A DNA stretch of 64,000 nt from contig OZ020594.1 of the NCBI GenBank assembly GCA_963971535.1, forward strand, positions 113,939,418-114,003,417. The letters run 5' to 3'. Position numbers and translations under genes: made by a program. This stretch comes from Notolepis coatsorum. Taxonomy: Eukaryota > Chordata > Actinopteri > Aulopiformes > Paralepididae. The notes beneath the pieces are model-generated. The model ran no database searches. It was not told the DNA's origin and saw only the letters and a list, made by a program, of their open reading frames with translations. Shown here piece by piece: positions 19,762 through 31,920 of the stretch (its first letter is position 1; every line of letters starts with the position of its first letter).

Positions 19762-21041
19762 CCTTGCTTCCTATGCATCTTAACATGCTTCCTATGCATC
19801 TTAACATGCTTCCTATGTATCTTAACATGCTTCCTATGCATCCTAACATGCTTCCTGTGCATCTTAACATGCTTCCTATGCTTTTTAACATGCTTCCTAT
19901 GCATCTTAACATGCTTCCTATGTATCTTAACATGCTTCCTATGCATCTTAACATGCTTCCTATGCATCTTAACATGCTTCCTATGTATCTTAACATGCTT
20001 CCTATGTATCTTAACATGCTTCCTATGTATCTTAACATGCTTCCTATGCATCTTAACATGCTTCCTATGTATCTTAACATGCTTCCTATGTATCTTAACA
20101 TGCTTCCTATGTATCTTAACATGCTTCCTATGCATCTTAACATGCTTCCTATGTATCTTAACATGCTTCCTATGTATCTTAACATGCTTCCTATGCATCT
20201 TAACATGCTTCCTATGCATCTTAACATGCTTCCTATGTATCTTAACATGCTTCCTATGCATCTTAACATGCTTCCTATGTATCTTAACATGCTTCCTATG
20301 CATCTTAACATGCTTCCTATGTATCTTAACATGCTTCCTATGCATCTTAACATGCTTCCTATGCATCTTAACATGCTTCCTATGTATCTTAACATGCGTC
20401 CTATGTATCTTAACATGCTTCCTATGTATCTTAACATCCTTCCTATGTATCTTAACATGCTTCCTATGTATCTTAACATCCTTCCTATGCATCTTAACAT
20501 GCTTCCTATGTATCTTAACATGATTCCTATGCATCTTAACATGCTTCCTATGTATCTTAACATGCTTCCTATGCATCTTAACATGCTTCCTATGTATCTT
20601 AACATGATTCCTATGTATCTTAACATGCTTCCTATGTATCTTAACATGCTTCCTATGTATCTTAACATGCTTCCTATGCATCTTAACATGCTTCCTATGC
20701 ATCTTAACATGCTTTCTATGCATCTTAACATGCTTCCTATGTATCTTAACATGCTTCCTATGTATCTTAACATGCTTTCTATGCTTTCTAACATCCTTGC
20801 TATGCATCTTAACATGCTTCCTATGCATCTTAACATGCTTCCTATGCTTTCTAACATCCTTCCTATGCATCTTAACATGCTTCCTATGTATCTTAACATG
20901 CTTCCTATGTATCTTAACATGCTTCCTATGCATCTTAACATGCTTCCTATGCTTTCTAACATCCTTGCTATGCATCTTAACATGCTTCCTATGCATCTTA
21001 ACATGCTTCCTATGCTTTCTAACATCCTTGCTATGCTTCCT
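19762..21041. repeat. 21-bp minisatellite, about 60 copies
   Basis: Unit CTTAACATGCTTCCTATGYAT, with CATCTT/TATCTT as the commonest variation and sporadic TTTCTAACATCC variants toward the right end. Because 21 is divisible by three and the unit has no stop in several frames, four frames stay open for over 250 codons on both strands (for example 19752-21182 +, 21025-19562 -). I regard these as non-coding. Confidence 0.95.
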
Positions 21042-22060
21042 ACTGCGTACTGCTTCTGTACTGCTAGTACTATTTATCATAGTACCCTTACTATGTATTC
21101 TCTTCCTTCAACCCTGAATTACATTCTACTTGAAATACACTTGATACTTTCTAAAATGTACTGTATTATATATTCTACTTGAAATACACTTGATACTTTC
21201 TAAAATGTACTGTATTATACATTCTACTTCAAATACATACTTCAGACTTCATCTTTACTTTATGTTGTCTTCAAGTAGTCTGATAATGACTTTCAGCTTG
21301 CAAGTCCACACAATTTATTCAGGAATTGTAGCCTTCTCTAGTTTCTAATGATCTCGTAGTCGTGACTGATTTACCTGAATCTTTAACATTGTATTTGTTT
21401 TAAAGGCTTAGTATTGACATGGTTGCACCTGTGTTGGCTAACATCTTGACTTGACCTGCTACTGACATGTTTATCATTTGGTTCATCACTGGGATTGTCT
21501 AGTTCTCTGTTTGATACTGATTTGCCTTTATCCACAACCTGCAAAAACAGATATTTAAAAACACCCTCTGCTTCATCTACTGTACATCTCTGGTATTAGT
21601 GACCTGAGACCAATTCAACTTTTCCAAGTGAACTCTGAGTGAGCACCGAATAGCTCTTAGAGAGCGGACATTAATAATCTTGTGAAAAAACCCTTCCTGT
21701 AAACATTTCTTGCCCAATGGATAAAGTAATGCTTTAATCACAGCTTTAGGAGATAAGTTGACTTTGTCAGACACTAAAATGAAGTCGATAGTAATCTGGT
21801 AACATCAGTATTAAAGAATCCTAATAGTACACACTCTCTGTTCCACCACAATCAGAGAGCAGTCATGAAGCACGTTGTGACTGGGCGCTCTGTAACTCAG
21901 CCCAACCAGCGTGGCTTTTGAGTTGGGAAGACAGGTGTCCATCAGTAGAACTTCATACATCCACATCAGATCTGACGGTATAATTCATTTCAGATTGAAT
22001 GTTACATGCTTGTACTAATTTCAAATATGTCAAAGGTCAAAATGTGTCTTCTTCTAGGCT
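21042..22060. other. No gene seen; one 58-bp tandem duplication
   Basis: A block containing TTGATACTTTCTAAAATGTA is duplicated directly at about 21120-21235. The remainder to 22060 shows no recognisable gene or element. Confidence 0.5.
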
Positions 22061-22849
22061 AATGGCTCATTGGCTATGTATCAGTCTGTGATGCTCTCTC
22101 TCCTCTCCGTCTTCCTTTCTCCTGTCTCTCTTCTGTCTCTCTTTCTCTTGTCTCTCTCTCCCTCTCTCTCATCTCTTGAATTCGACCTCCAAGCGAGGGG
22201 GGAAACACCCGCTCCTCTTGGCATAAACCATGTTGGTGTGCGAGGGAGAGCCCCTCGTTAGGGGGGGGGGGCCCTGCGCTAAGGGTGTGTGATGAGGCGT
22301 CTATCCGAAACCCCTCCATCCCTTGGTCCAACGTTGGCTGCTAAAGAAAACCTCCCGGGCACTTAGTAAACATTGCCATGACCACAGAAACAAGAAGAGT
22401 CCTATGGTTTCTTTCTCATTGTTTTTTAAGGATGTGTGTACTCGCTGAGCCTCTCTCTCGCTCTCAGTGCAGCGCCCCCTCTGTCTGCCTGGTGCTGGTG
22501 CCGTCGGCTCGTCCCGTATCTCGCGTTCTTAGGCGCCTGAGGCCCCGATTCCCTCCTCGCCTCCTTCCAGTACTTCTTTGAATCTTCATGTTGGAGTGTG
22601 GAGTCTGGAAGCGGGTTCCTTTTATCTTCAGTGCTTTTTTAATGCATGCTTCTATCGGCAACAGCTCCTTGGTTCTATATTCGTGTTCCGTGCTCTTCCC
22701 GTGACTTGTCGGCATGTTGTCATCTTGCCACATTTTATTTAAGCTAGCGACCACGCGTCTCGCTCCTGCCATTATGAGATAACTCTTATCTCCTAGCACC
22801 TACTGTGCTCATGAACAAACAATTTGCACCCAATGCACCTGACCAGGCC
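22061..22849. other. Unassigned mixed sequence, possible LINE 5' region
   Basis: CT-rich sequence (22085-22170) is followed by a GC-rich part. A minus-strand frame (22799-22464) begins MAGARRVVASLNKMW a few codons in and is rich in Lys/Arg, somewhat like an L1 ORF1 N-terminus, but I cannot assign it. It abuts the 3'-broken L1 ORF2. Confidence 0.3.
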
Positions 22850-23935
22850 ACGCCCCAGCGTCCTCCTATAAGACGCCGGACATGGTCACACTCTACCTTC
22901 CTCTGGAAAAAAAAGTTTACAACATTGAAAACCCAACCAAGGGACCTCAGGGCGCTGAGAGCGAGCAGGAAGTTATCTATACGCATGTGGGTGCTGTGGG
23001 GGTGAGAATAGAAGGAGTAATCTCTAACCCCTGGGTGGATTCCCCTCCAGGCGTCTGTCAAGTTATAGTCCTTCATAAAATATATTGTTGTTTTTGCTGC
23101 CTTGGTAGGGGAAGCCGGGTTGGTTGAGGACCTATCTAGTACTGTATCCAGGCAGAAGTTGAAGTCCCCTCCCACTAAAATTATGCCAGTTGCTTGAGCT
23201 ATAAGAAGGAACATATTTTGGATGAAGGCGGGGTCGTCGAAGTTAGGTGCATAAATGTTCAATAGTGTCCAACGTTCCGAGTACATTTGTCCCTCAACAA
23301 GTACAAATCTGCCTCTAGGGTCAGAGGTGGTTTTGGTGGCAACGAAAGGTATGTTTTTGTTAATAAGGATTGCGGTTCCTCTTGATTTGGTATTAAAGGA
23401 GGAAGCAAACACCTATCCAACCCATTCTCTCTTGAGTTTCTTATGCTCCTCATCAGAGAGATGCGTTTCCTGTAGGTATACAATGTCTGCCTTGAGTTTC
23501 TTTAGGTATGAATAGACGTTTTTCCTTTTGATTGAATGAATGAATGAATGAATGAATTATTTTATTTCGAATGTTTACAAATAAATAAACAAACAAATAA
23601 TTTTTTGAACATTTTCACAAATAAACAAACGAAAAGGATAGGTTTGAAGCCGAAGGCTTATAGAGCAACCTACCCCTAATTCTTCAAAAAATTCTTCAAA
23701 AAAGTTTTCAAAATATAACAAACAAAAAAACAAAAAAATCAACAATCAAAAATCAACAAAAAACGATCCAGAAAAGAACTAAAAAAGTTAAAGTTTGCAA
23801 GATAAAATAAACAAACAAACAAACAAAAAAATAAACAATTTTTTTTTAAAATAAATAAAAAAACGTTCCTGAAAAGAAGATTGGGTTGTTTAGGCCTTTG
23901 ATATTGAATGTTATGAATTTAACTGGCTCCATCAT
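22850..23935 (-). pseudogene. L1 ORF2 apurinic-type endonuclease domain
   Basis: It starts (minus strand) at about 23935 with VKFITFNIKGLNNPI, typical of the L1 endonuclease N-terminus. It is interrupted at 23877-23527, then continues KRKNVYSYLKKLKADIVYLQ, ETHLSDEEH (catalytic Glu), LLNIYAPNFDD, VGGDFNFCLD (Asp/Asn motif) and YSFYSHPHSTHMRIDNFL. This enzyme nicks the genomic target in target-primed reverse transcription. One in-frame stop lies between the REWVG and VFASS stretches near 23415. The usual final SDH motif is not visible, because the match fades around 22900 before the reverse transcriptase. Confidence 0.8.
23527..23877 (-). mobile_element. LINE 3' fragment inserted in L1 ORF2
   Basis: It begins with a GAAT repeat (23533-23557) and TTATTTTATTTCGAATG, then about 300 bp of A/AAC-rich sequence. 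Removing it restores the contiguous ORF2 sequence LNNPI-KRKNVYSYL. Only a 3' tail is present. Confidence 0.6.
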
Positions 23936-23939
23936 TTGA

Positions 23940-24573
23940 TCTGTGTGGTTGTGTTGTAAAGTAGTCTCCATCTCCCGACCACTCCATGTCTGGATTATTC
24001 TCTATTAGAGTATAAGGGTACCGATATCTCTATATGAAGAAATATACATGTAGTACAGATGGAAACATACATAGAATAAAAATAGAACATAAAACATTTA
24101 CCCCTATGCCTGTCTCCCCAATTGAGACAGGCTGATAAATCCCCTGTTGACAGAGTGTCTTCCAATTGTGCAGCTTCACTCTTAGCCCATGTAGAGAGGC
24201 TCCTGTCTCTCATTATGTTATACACATCTTATTTGTGCTTTAACCGAAACTATTGCTGAGGAGCAAATTAACATTGTTATTTACATGAACAACCAATAAC
24301 TTGGAGAACTGGAGATAGGTATGTGTAGAATTGTACCCAACCCTTGTTTCATGTTCCAAAGTGACATCAATTTAAAGGGAGAAAAAATAATAGATGGATA
24401 TTTAAAAGATATATGTATATATATAGTAGGTCAAACTGTCCTTACTTATATAAAACCATTGTCATTCGCGAAGTGACAGTGATATGAAAAGTTCCACCTT
24501 AAGTTCTAGGAAACAGAAAAAGCCATCCCCTATCCAAATTAACTCTGGCAGGTTGATTTTGCAATATGTCAAT
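23940..24573 (-). repeat. L1 ORF1-ORF2 spacer with ~150-bp repeats (left part)
   Basis: Contains TATATAAAACCATTGTCATT and AAAGTTCCACCTTAAGTTCT, which recur several times at 43885-44790. The repeats belong to the spacer between ORF1 and ORF2 of this L1. The BEL element is inserted here. Confidence 0.65.
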
Positions 24574-25858
24574 TGTTGTGAAGGGCCAGATTAAAACTGA
24601 GAATCTACATTTATTGTTTTATATACCTTGTATATTATTTATATATACACGTTATATCCCTTTAAGCCTGCATTTGAATCCTAGTAATATTTGCTTTCCT
24701 TATTGGATACCGCTATCGGCGCCAGACGGCAAGCCCCCAAAGTCAGGTTCAAAGGCGAGTCCGGGCATGTCGCAACATGCCTGGAGACGGCGCATTGATT
24801 CGAGACGAGAACTGAGGTTCGGCACTAGAAAGCCACTTAAGTATATATACGGCGGCAGGTGCGAACAGTAGCTGTTCATCGTTCATCGCGTTCAGTGTGA
24901 TTCTAATGTAGTGAGAAGCAGTTCGTCTAACAGAGCGTTGAGAACCACGTGCGAAGTGAATAGTAAAGTGTCAGATTTAATGCAGTAACGTCAAGTTCGA
25001 CTTAGCTTAATGTGAAGTAAAGAGTCGTTAATTATTGTGTATCGTGCCAACAGCAGTTCGTTCGTGTGCAGCATTACCCAGCAGTTCGTTCGTTTAGCTA
25101 GTGGACCTTAGCCAGTGTGCGTGGACTAAATACATTGGTGCCAGCACACGAGGAGGCCTAGTCGGAGAACCTACTGGACATGTGCATATTGGAACCGACG
25201 GCGGCGATTGCAGAACCAGTATTGGTTGGATTATAGTGATTGTGGAACGTACTACCTGGAGAAGAGCATCGTTAATACCCACTGTCGTTTGGATTTAACC
25301 ACCTTGAGGATCTACATTCGGGCTGGCTTCATGGACCGAGGCTAGCTGGCTATCATCATTGCTATCGTGCAATTGGATTACAGTTATTGCTTTGATGCTG
25401 AGCTTTGGATTACAAGGACTTGATTCTGTACGTGAACCCCCTTCTTCTTCAATTGATCAGACTGAGTATCCGAACATTCCTCTCTCCTCCAGAGCTTACA
25501 TCTCTGGGAGGAAACCCCTTGTCTCCAGCGTTTCCCCCTATAATTGCCATCCTACGCCAGGCGGCGTTAGCCCAGTACCCCATCGTAGGAATTATTCTAT
25601 TCCCACTGACTTTTGCTACTGACTGACTTATGCATATTCTTCGCCATACAAGCGCGACCCTAATTCTCATATCTGTACAATTTGCTGCATAATAATAAAT
25701 ACCCTCAATGATATTTCTTTGTCCCCGTGCCGTGTTATTATGAGTGTCTGCCATAATTAGATGTACTGTCTGGCAAGTAATACTAAGTACATAACTAGCA
25801 GTGGTTTAATCTAGCACAATCTTTAATACAGTCAGGGTTTTGTAACCCCTCAGTTACA
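24574..25858 (+). repeat. 5' LTR of the BEL element
   Basis: TG...CA bordered, 1,285 bp. It contains TATATATACGGCGGCAGG near 24842, a possible TATA region, followed by GTTCGTTCG-type repeats. AATAATAAATA near 25690 is a candidate poly-A signal. Just downstream (from 25859) is TTGGTCCTTCGAGCCGGAGG, the likely primer-binding region. Confidence 0.85.
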
Positions 25859-25913
25859 ATTGGTCCTTCGAGCCGGAGGGTATCAGTAATCTTAATATCA
25901 TATTAATATTGAT

Positions 25914-26219
25914 ATGGCCAGCGGCGGACACTCTCCAGACGGCTCTCCCAAACTAGAGCGCCCTAGGCGCAAACGTCAGCCCCCTCCACACCTGGAGGAC
26001 TACGCTTTCGTTTTACCTCCTAGCTTATTGATAAGTGCTGGCATAAGCCTCGGTCAGATTGATAACCCCATAACTCATTGGTCCGCATCTCAACTTCAAG
26101 CAGCGTCCTGCGACGTCTGTGATGTCCAGGACTCAATGCGTCTACAAACTGCAGGGGTTAAACCCAGCCGACCCAAGCCCACACACGCACCCCTCCGTCC
26201 CCTCCAGTCATGCGGTTGA
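25914..26219 (+). pseudogene. BEL gag N-terminus
   Basis: The ATG at 25914 starts MASGGHSPDGSPKLERPRRK, a basic N-terminus of the kind seen in fish BEL gag proteins, followed by HLEDYAFVLP. The frame stops at 26217, at or near the start of a 1.7-kb interruption. Gag resumes around 27996. It is not functional as it stands. Confidence 0.6.
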
Positions 26220-27960
26220 TTGATTGGAGTTGCGGAGTAGTTTTATTCTATTTTGCACTGAGAAGGACTTTTCCTATTCATAGGATATCCATTTCACTTA
26301 TTCGGTTACACGTATTACCACTGTATGGCTTTTCTTGATAATCACATTTATACAGAACCCACCTTTAGTCCATATACATATACATATTTCTCCTTAGGCC
26401 TCCGTCTGGGGAAAGCCACACTTCTAAGGTTTTTTACATCATAAATCAGGCACATTACGGGTAAAGTTATAATGCAAAAAAAACATCTCCATGCTTACCA
26501 GTCGTCTTTCAGTTTTGGGAAGAATGGAAGCAAGTGTTGTTCCAAAAGAAGATTGTTTTATTTTTTTTAACAGTATAAGATTACATTAAAGGCTCAGTTT
26601 CATTTTTATAAGTACACAGGTTTCAGCTTACAATGTATCAGGATTCAGTCATCTCCACAAAATCTCTCAAAAAAGTCTGGCTCTTGAATGGGCAACAGTC
26701 ATTTTTATATTGATCCTGTATCATATTCCGATTGGTCTAAAAACAGTGATGTCACAGGGATGTCATTTCGCTTAGCAAACCAAAATACAATACGTAGTCA
26801 GGATGGACTCTCCTCCTCCTTTCACTTGCGTTACCTTTAGTTACCTAGTGTTTTTAAGTAAGAGAAAGTCCCTCCATTTTTCAGAACAAACAAAGGGTTT
26901 GCCTGTGGTAACCATGTGATACCAGGCAGTACCGGGCAAGGCCATCCATAAGATTTCTTATCAAGACTCCTTAGAGGTTATAGCAGAGAATCTTCAGAGA
27001 TGCCCTCCTCCAGAAAAACAGTTTACACATCATTTAGTATTATTCTCTACTGACAGTTAATTATAAGCATGACATTATGAAAACTTTACTGTAAACATTT
27101 AACATTTAATTGTTATATAGTTTTTAAGATTCTCTCTATCGTTTCAAGACTCTGTATACATGACGGGTGTTTCCTTTACTCTAAAATTTCACAACCTCAA
27201 CCTTTACCTCCCCTGGGGCCCCATCACCTCAGAACATAAATGCATGTCTGTTCTGCTTCCTCCCTGTAAGGGTTATCATTACAGTTTACTCTCCTCCTGC
27301 TGCATCTCAGGGTCACATTCTTTAGGGTTAACTCCCTACTGCAGGTGCTCTGCCGAATTCCACTACTCTCCCTCGAAAACCGCTGCCGTAGCGCGAATCG
27401 CCTATATCTTTTGAGAGCGCCGGCAGCAGAATTCGAGGAAGAGTAGAACTCCGCAGAACACAGGCCTGCTCTCACAGACACCTCTTATGCAGACCAGGCA
27501 ATTCTTTTTTAAGCAGAACAATCATTTCACTATCTTCCAACCATTACCTCCCCTGGGGCCCCATCACCTCAGAACATAAATGCATGTCTGTTCTGCTTTC
27601 TCCCTGTAAGGGTTATCATTACAGTTTACTCTCCTCTCCCGCTGCATCTCAGGGTCACATTCTTTAGGGTTAACTCCCTACTGCAGGTGCTCTGCCGAAT
27701 TCCACTACTCTCCCTCGAAAACTGCTGCCGTAGCGCGAATCGCCTATATCTTTTGAGAGCGCCGGCAGCAGAATTCGAGGAAGAGTAGAACTCCGCAGAA
27801 CACAGGCCTGCTCTCACAGCCACCTCTTATGCAGACCAGGCAATTCTTTTTTAAGCAGAACAATCATTTCACTATCTTCCAACCAGAGTTTAGTTTTAAA
27901 GTCTATAAAGAATATACTGGTTATAAAGGAACGAACAGGATGTCAATTTCCAAAAGGGTC
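26220..27960. repeat. Unidentified insertion in gag with 340-bp tandem duplication
   Basis: Non-coding sequence that splits gag. A 340-bp unit starting ACCTCCCCTGGGGCCCC is present twice in direct tandem (27206 and 27546). Each unit contains a long imperfect hairpin: CTCTGCCGAATTCCACTACT pairs with the inverted arm ending GAAGAGTAGAACTCCGCAGA. The left part (26500-27180) is AT-rich and unrecognised. It could be part of another LTR. The exact borders are not certain. Confidence 0.55.
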
Positions 27961-27995
27961 ACTGTTGTTCTGTGGCACTTCACACTTATCTAAAA

Positions 27996-29371
27996 AGACG
28001 TTAAGCACGGATAAAACTGATCGTTTAAGCATGCCCAATCCTATCGACTTGTCGGCCCCACCAGTAGAGACCCCAGTGGGTTCAAACGAAACTGACTTAG
28101 CTCACGGGGGGGAACAAGCGGGACATGACGTGACTATACCCCAAGACAGCGCCACCGGGATAGACCCCGGAGCGCCCAAGGATAAAGAAAGCGCCACCGG
28201 GATAGACCCCGGAACGCAAGAGACCCAAGAGCACGCACCCGAGATAGACCTCGGCGCGCACCCAAGAGAAGAGTACCGCGCTCAAGAGATGGACCTCGGG
28301 GCGCGGGAGAAATCAAGAAGCAGCGCTCAAGAGATGGACCTCGGAGCGCGCCAAGAGAACAGGTCCCCACCAAGTCCTGTCAGCGCCCGATCACCTCCAT
28401 CAGTGTCATCCCCCAGCGAGGCTGACCAGCGACTAGCACAAGCCTTGATTGCCACACTAACTGCATCAACCGAAAGAGACCGTCTCCAAGCAGAGACACT
28501 TAGTGAGCGCGAACACTCTGCAGTGGAACGAGAGCGCCTCCAAGCGCAACAACAGAGTGCGCGCGAACAGTCTGCAGTGGAGCGCGAACGTCTCCAAGCT
28601 CAACAACAGAGTGAACACGAACGCATCCGACTAGAAGAGAGTCGCCTCCAGGCTGACGCAGCGATGACTATCAGACTGGAAGAGAGGCGCCTCCAAGTTG
28701 AAGAGAACATCCAGCGAGACCGCGCCAATGCACAGCGCGAAGCGGAGCGAGACCGTCTGCAGGCGCAGATGATAGAACAATTGATCCAGAGGGCGACTCC
28801 CCCCTCCTCCACACGGAGCTCCCGGAGATCATCACGACACGGGTCGAGGGTACCTTCCCCTACCCGACAAATCTACACGGGACCCCGCCAGCAGGAAGAA
28901 CCTGCCTACGTCGCTGAGCCCCCTCCCCGACCGGTCTATACGGGACCCAGCCAACGGGAAGAACCTGCCCACGTCGCCGAGAAACTAACTAGAAAACTCC
29001 AGGACCTAGCGGAGGATGAGGGAGGACAGCAAGCCCACCAGCACGAACCTACTTTGGACCAGGAGGCCCAGTACAGCCCCGACCTCAGCCCAGAGTCACT
29101 GCGTTACAAACCCTCGACCCAACCTATGGGTGAGTTTGATGCACAGTCAGCACCGAGGAGCAGCACCTGGGGGCCCGGCCTCTGGTACCCACCCAGCACT
29201 AACCCACGACCACCCGTACGGGGACACTCGCCCAGGAGGCCTCTCCCCCTACGCGCATCGGTGTCCCAGCCATCCATGGCCTCTTACCTTGGAACACCGA
29301 CGTTCCCAGACTTTACACGTGAGGACAGAGCACAGTACACAGAACTACGCATGTGTTTAGAGAGACTATAA
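27996..29371 (+). pseudogene. BEL gag, repeat and coiled-coil region
   Basis: A 450-odd residue frame. Residues about 40-125 contain degenerate 13-20-residue repeats around SATGIDPGAPKD and QEMDLGAR. Residues about 150-270 form an extremely Glu/Gln/Arg-rich coiled coil built from ERERLQAQQQS units. A Pro-rich segment with two copies of RPVYTGPSQREEPAHV-like sequence follows, then SYLGTPTFPDFTREDRAQY. It ends at a premature stop at 29369-29371; gag continues in another frame from 29353, so a frameshift separates them. Gag forms the particle core. The long charged coil is unusual. Confidence 0.65.
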
Positions 29372-30964
29372 TGTCCAATGTACACGACGAGTCTTATAAA
29401 TATGCCATCCTCCTCAAGCATCTTAAAGTGCCCAGAGCGCATAACATAGCGCTGGCATATTCGAACTCAAGAACCCCCTACTCAGATACTCTGGTGGCCC
29501 TCGACGTGCGCTATGGACGCATATGGGATTACGTGATCCAAGAAATACGAGATATCGACCGCCTCCCCCCAGCCAAAGAAAATAGAGCACTAGATGACCT
29601 CTCTATCAAGGTACAATCCCTTGTGGGGATGCTGGGGTCACAAAAGGAGAAGGGGAGATATGAACTATATGCAAATTCCAACGTGGAGCGGATACTGGAG
29701 AAGCTCCCTCCAGCCCGTCAAGAGCGTTTTCGACGGCAGAAAGACCACCGTGACCCCCACGGCGCAGAACTATCCCTCCTAGACCTGGCTGATTTCCTCG
29801 CCAGGGAGGTCAGCAGTCTACGATTGGACACATTCGTGTGGAGTGGCTCTAGCCCTAGAGATGGACCAAGGAGGTTCAATGACAACCGCCGGTCCGTGAC
29901 CGTTATGCACCAGGCCGAGTCAGTGCCGCAGCACAAGAACCACAACACCCCCCCCCCCCCCGCGAAGGGAAAGTGGAAGATTGCCTGTCAGTATTGTGAA
30001 CATGAACATTGGCTGTCTCAATGTGACACCTTTAAGAAGCTGACTGCTGACGAAGTGAGTCAGTGGATCAAAGCGAACCGCTGCTGCTTCCGCTGCGCGC
30101 GCAGCCACATGGCAGCTGAGTGCCGCCTGAAGAAAAGATGCAGCAAGTTCGACGGCGCCCACCTGGAGGTCCTGCACGACAGCAACAAGAGGAGACCCGT
30201 ACCACAAAGCAGCTCGAGAGTAAATGTCATGTATATAGACCCTGCGAAGAGCGGGAGCTCCCGAGTGCTCTTGAAGGTGGTCCGAGTGCTCCTAAGCTAC
30301 GAGGACAAGGTCCTGGACACTTACGCCGTCCTCGACGATGGGTCTGAAAAGACTCTCCTCCTCGCTTCCGCCGCAGCCCAGTTGGGCCTGCGGGGTACCG
30401 AAGAAACAATGACAATCCGTACTATTCGGCGAGACCTAAAGACCATAAAGGGCGAAAACGTCTCATTCACAATAGCAGCGGTCGAGCAGCCCGAGAAGCG
30501 GTACAGCATCACTAATGCCTTCACAAGCCATGACATAGGTCTGTCACGTTATACCTACCCCATCCCACAGCTGATGGAGAAATACGTGCACCTACGCCAA
30601 CTGCCTATACCGTTCATCGACGGCGCCACCCCGACCCTGCTCATAGGCTCCGACCACGCAGACCTCATCGTCCCAACGGACCAGGTCCACATCGGACCCA
30701 GAGGCTGCCCAGCAGCGGTCAAGACCCGCCTGGGTTGGACGCTACAAGGCCCCCTCTCCGGGTCTTCCAACCGACCGACAGCCACCCGCTGCCTCTACAC
30801 GAGGGTAAGCGAAGACGACACCACCCTCTTGCAGCACGTCGAGAGACTATGGACATTAGACTCGATGCCCTTCAAGAACGAACGGAAACTAGTTAGTTCC
30901 AAGGAAGACACGTATGCCATAGCTCTCCTCGAGCAGAAGACAAAGAGGGTCGAGGTCGACGGAG
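29353..30964 (+). pseudogene. BEL gag C-terminus and protease
   Basis: The first ~200 residues (LLKHLKVPRAHNIALAYSNS...) match BEL gag. Two Cys-Cys-His-Cys knuckles follow, CQYCEHEHWLSQC (about residue 212) and CFRCARSHMAAEC (about 247). The aspartic protease has its active-site box in AVLDDGSEKTLL (about 327) and a later LLIGSDHADLI. The frame is then cut at 30964 by the nested BEL, with the next codons found at 35579. It processes the polyprotein in living relatives. Confidence 0.8.
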
Positions 30965-31417
30965 TGTAGTGGCCAAAATCCCAACAGGTTTGTCTTATAA
31001 CCTATTTGAATCTTCCACTTGTAGGTTGGGAAGCAGTGTCAGACTCGCAGTCGCAGAACAGAAACCACAGCACGTTTTTGTTGTTCCTTTTGCTCTTTTA
31101 ATGGTCCAGCAACTGGCAGCAAGAACAAAACATGAAAACAATATCGCACATAAAAGTAAAACAGGAGATCCTAATAATCTTAGTAACAAAACAAGAGATC
31201 CCAATAATCTCTAAACAAAAAGGTTGCGTCTGCGTTGCGTGTCAATGACAGTATTGCTGCTGCCTGCTGCTCTGCCGTCACACGCCGCACCTGTGGCTTA
31301 TAGCGTTAGCCCCGCCCCATTCACCTGAGCAAAGCGCCCCACTCACTGCAACAGATAAATGTATTAATACAGATTCACAATTAATCAAAACAAATAAGCT
31401 TGAATGCGGCTCTTACA
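30965..31417 (-). repeat. LTR of the nested BEL (3' LTR in its own direction)
   Basis: 453 bp, TGTAGTGGCC...GGCTCTTACA as read on +, nearly identical to 35126-35578. Confidence 0.92.
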
Positions 31418-31542
31418 CCGGCCCCTAATTGTTCTCTAGGAATCAATTACTCAAACAAAATAAAGAGCCGTAAAACTATCAACAAATTAATTTAGAAAAT
31501 ATAGTATATACATTACATCTCTTGTTGATGTTGAAAGAAGAA

Positions 31543-31920
31543 CTGTGTGAGGCCAACTTACAGGCCATGCGGCTGGGGCTAAACTGTGTGAGGCCAACTT
31601 ACAGGCCATGCGGCTGGGGCTAAACTGTGTGAGGCCAACTTACAGGCCATGCGGCTGGGGCTAAACTGTGTGAGGCCAACTTACAGGCCATGCGGCTGGG
31701 GCTAAACTGTGTGAGGCCAACTTACAGGCCATGCGGCTGGGGCTAAACTGTGTGAGGCCAACTTACAGGCCATGCGGCTGGGGCTAAACTGTGTGAGGCC
31801 AACTTACAGGCCATGCGGCTGGGGCTAAACTGTGTGAGGCCAACTTACAGGCCATGCGGCTGGGGCTAAACTGTGTGAGGCCAACTTACAGGCCATGCGG
31901 CTGGGGCTAAACTGTGTGAG
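31543..31920. repeat. 41-bp tandem repeat, nine copies
   Basis: Unit CTGTGTGAGGCCAACTTACA plus GGCCATGCGGCTGGGGCTAAA, repeated nine times without visible divergence, then a partial copy. It lies in the 3' untranslated part of the nested BEL. The perfect identity suggests very recent amplification. Confidence 0.95.

Noticed and set aside
19562-21182. Open frames of 254-487 residues on both strands
   Set aside because: They are translations of a 21-bp tandem repeat whose length is divisible by three. Several frames stay open at once, which is not a coding signature.
24566-25754. Several 60-100 residue frames in the BEL LTR, repeated at 38885-41281
   Set aside because: They occur in both LTRs because the LTR is duplicated; no protein family is apparent.
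30969-31214. Frame MAKIPTGLSYN..., repeated at 35130-35375
   Set aside because: It lies entirely within the LTRs of the nested BEL, so it is duplicated LTR sequence, not a paired gene.
31543-31920. Possible CRISPR-like array
   Set aside because: Units are directly adjacent without unique spacers and lie in a retrotransposon of a vertebrate genome; it is a simple tandem repeat.
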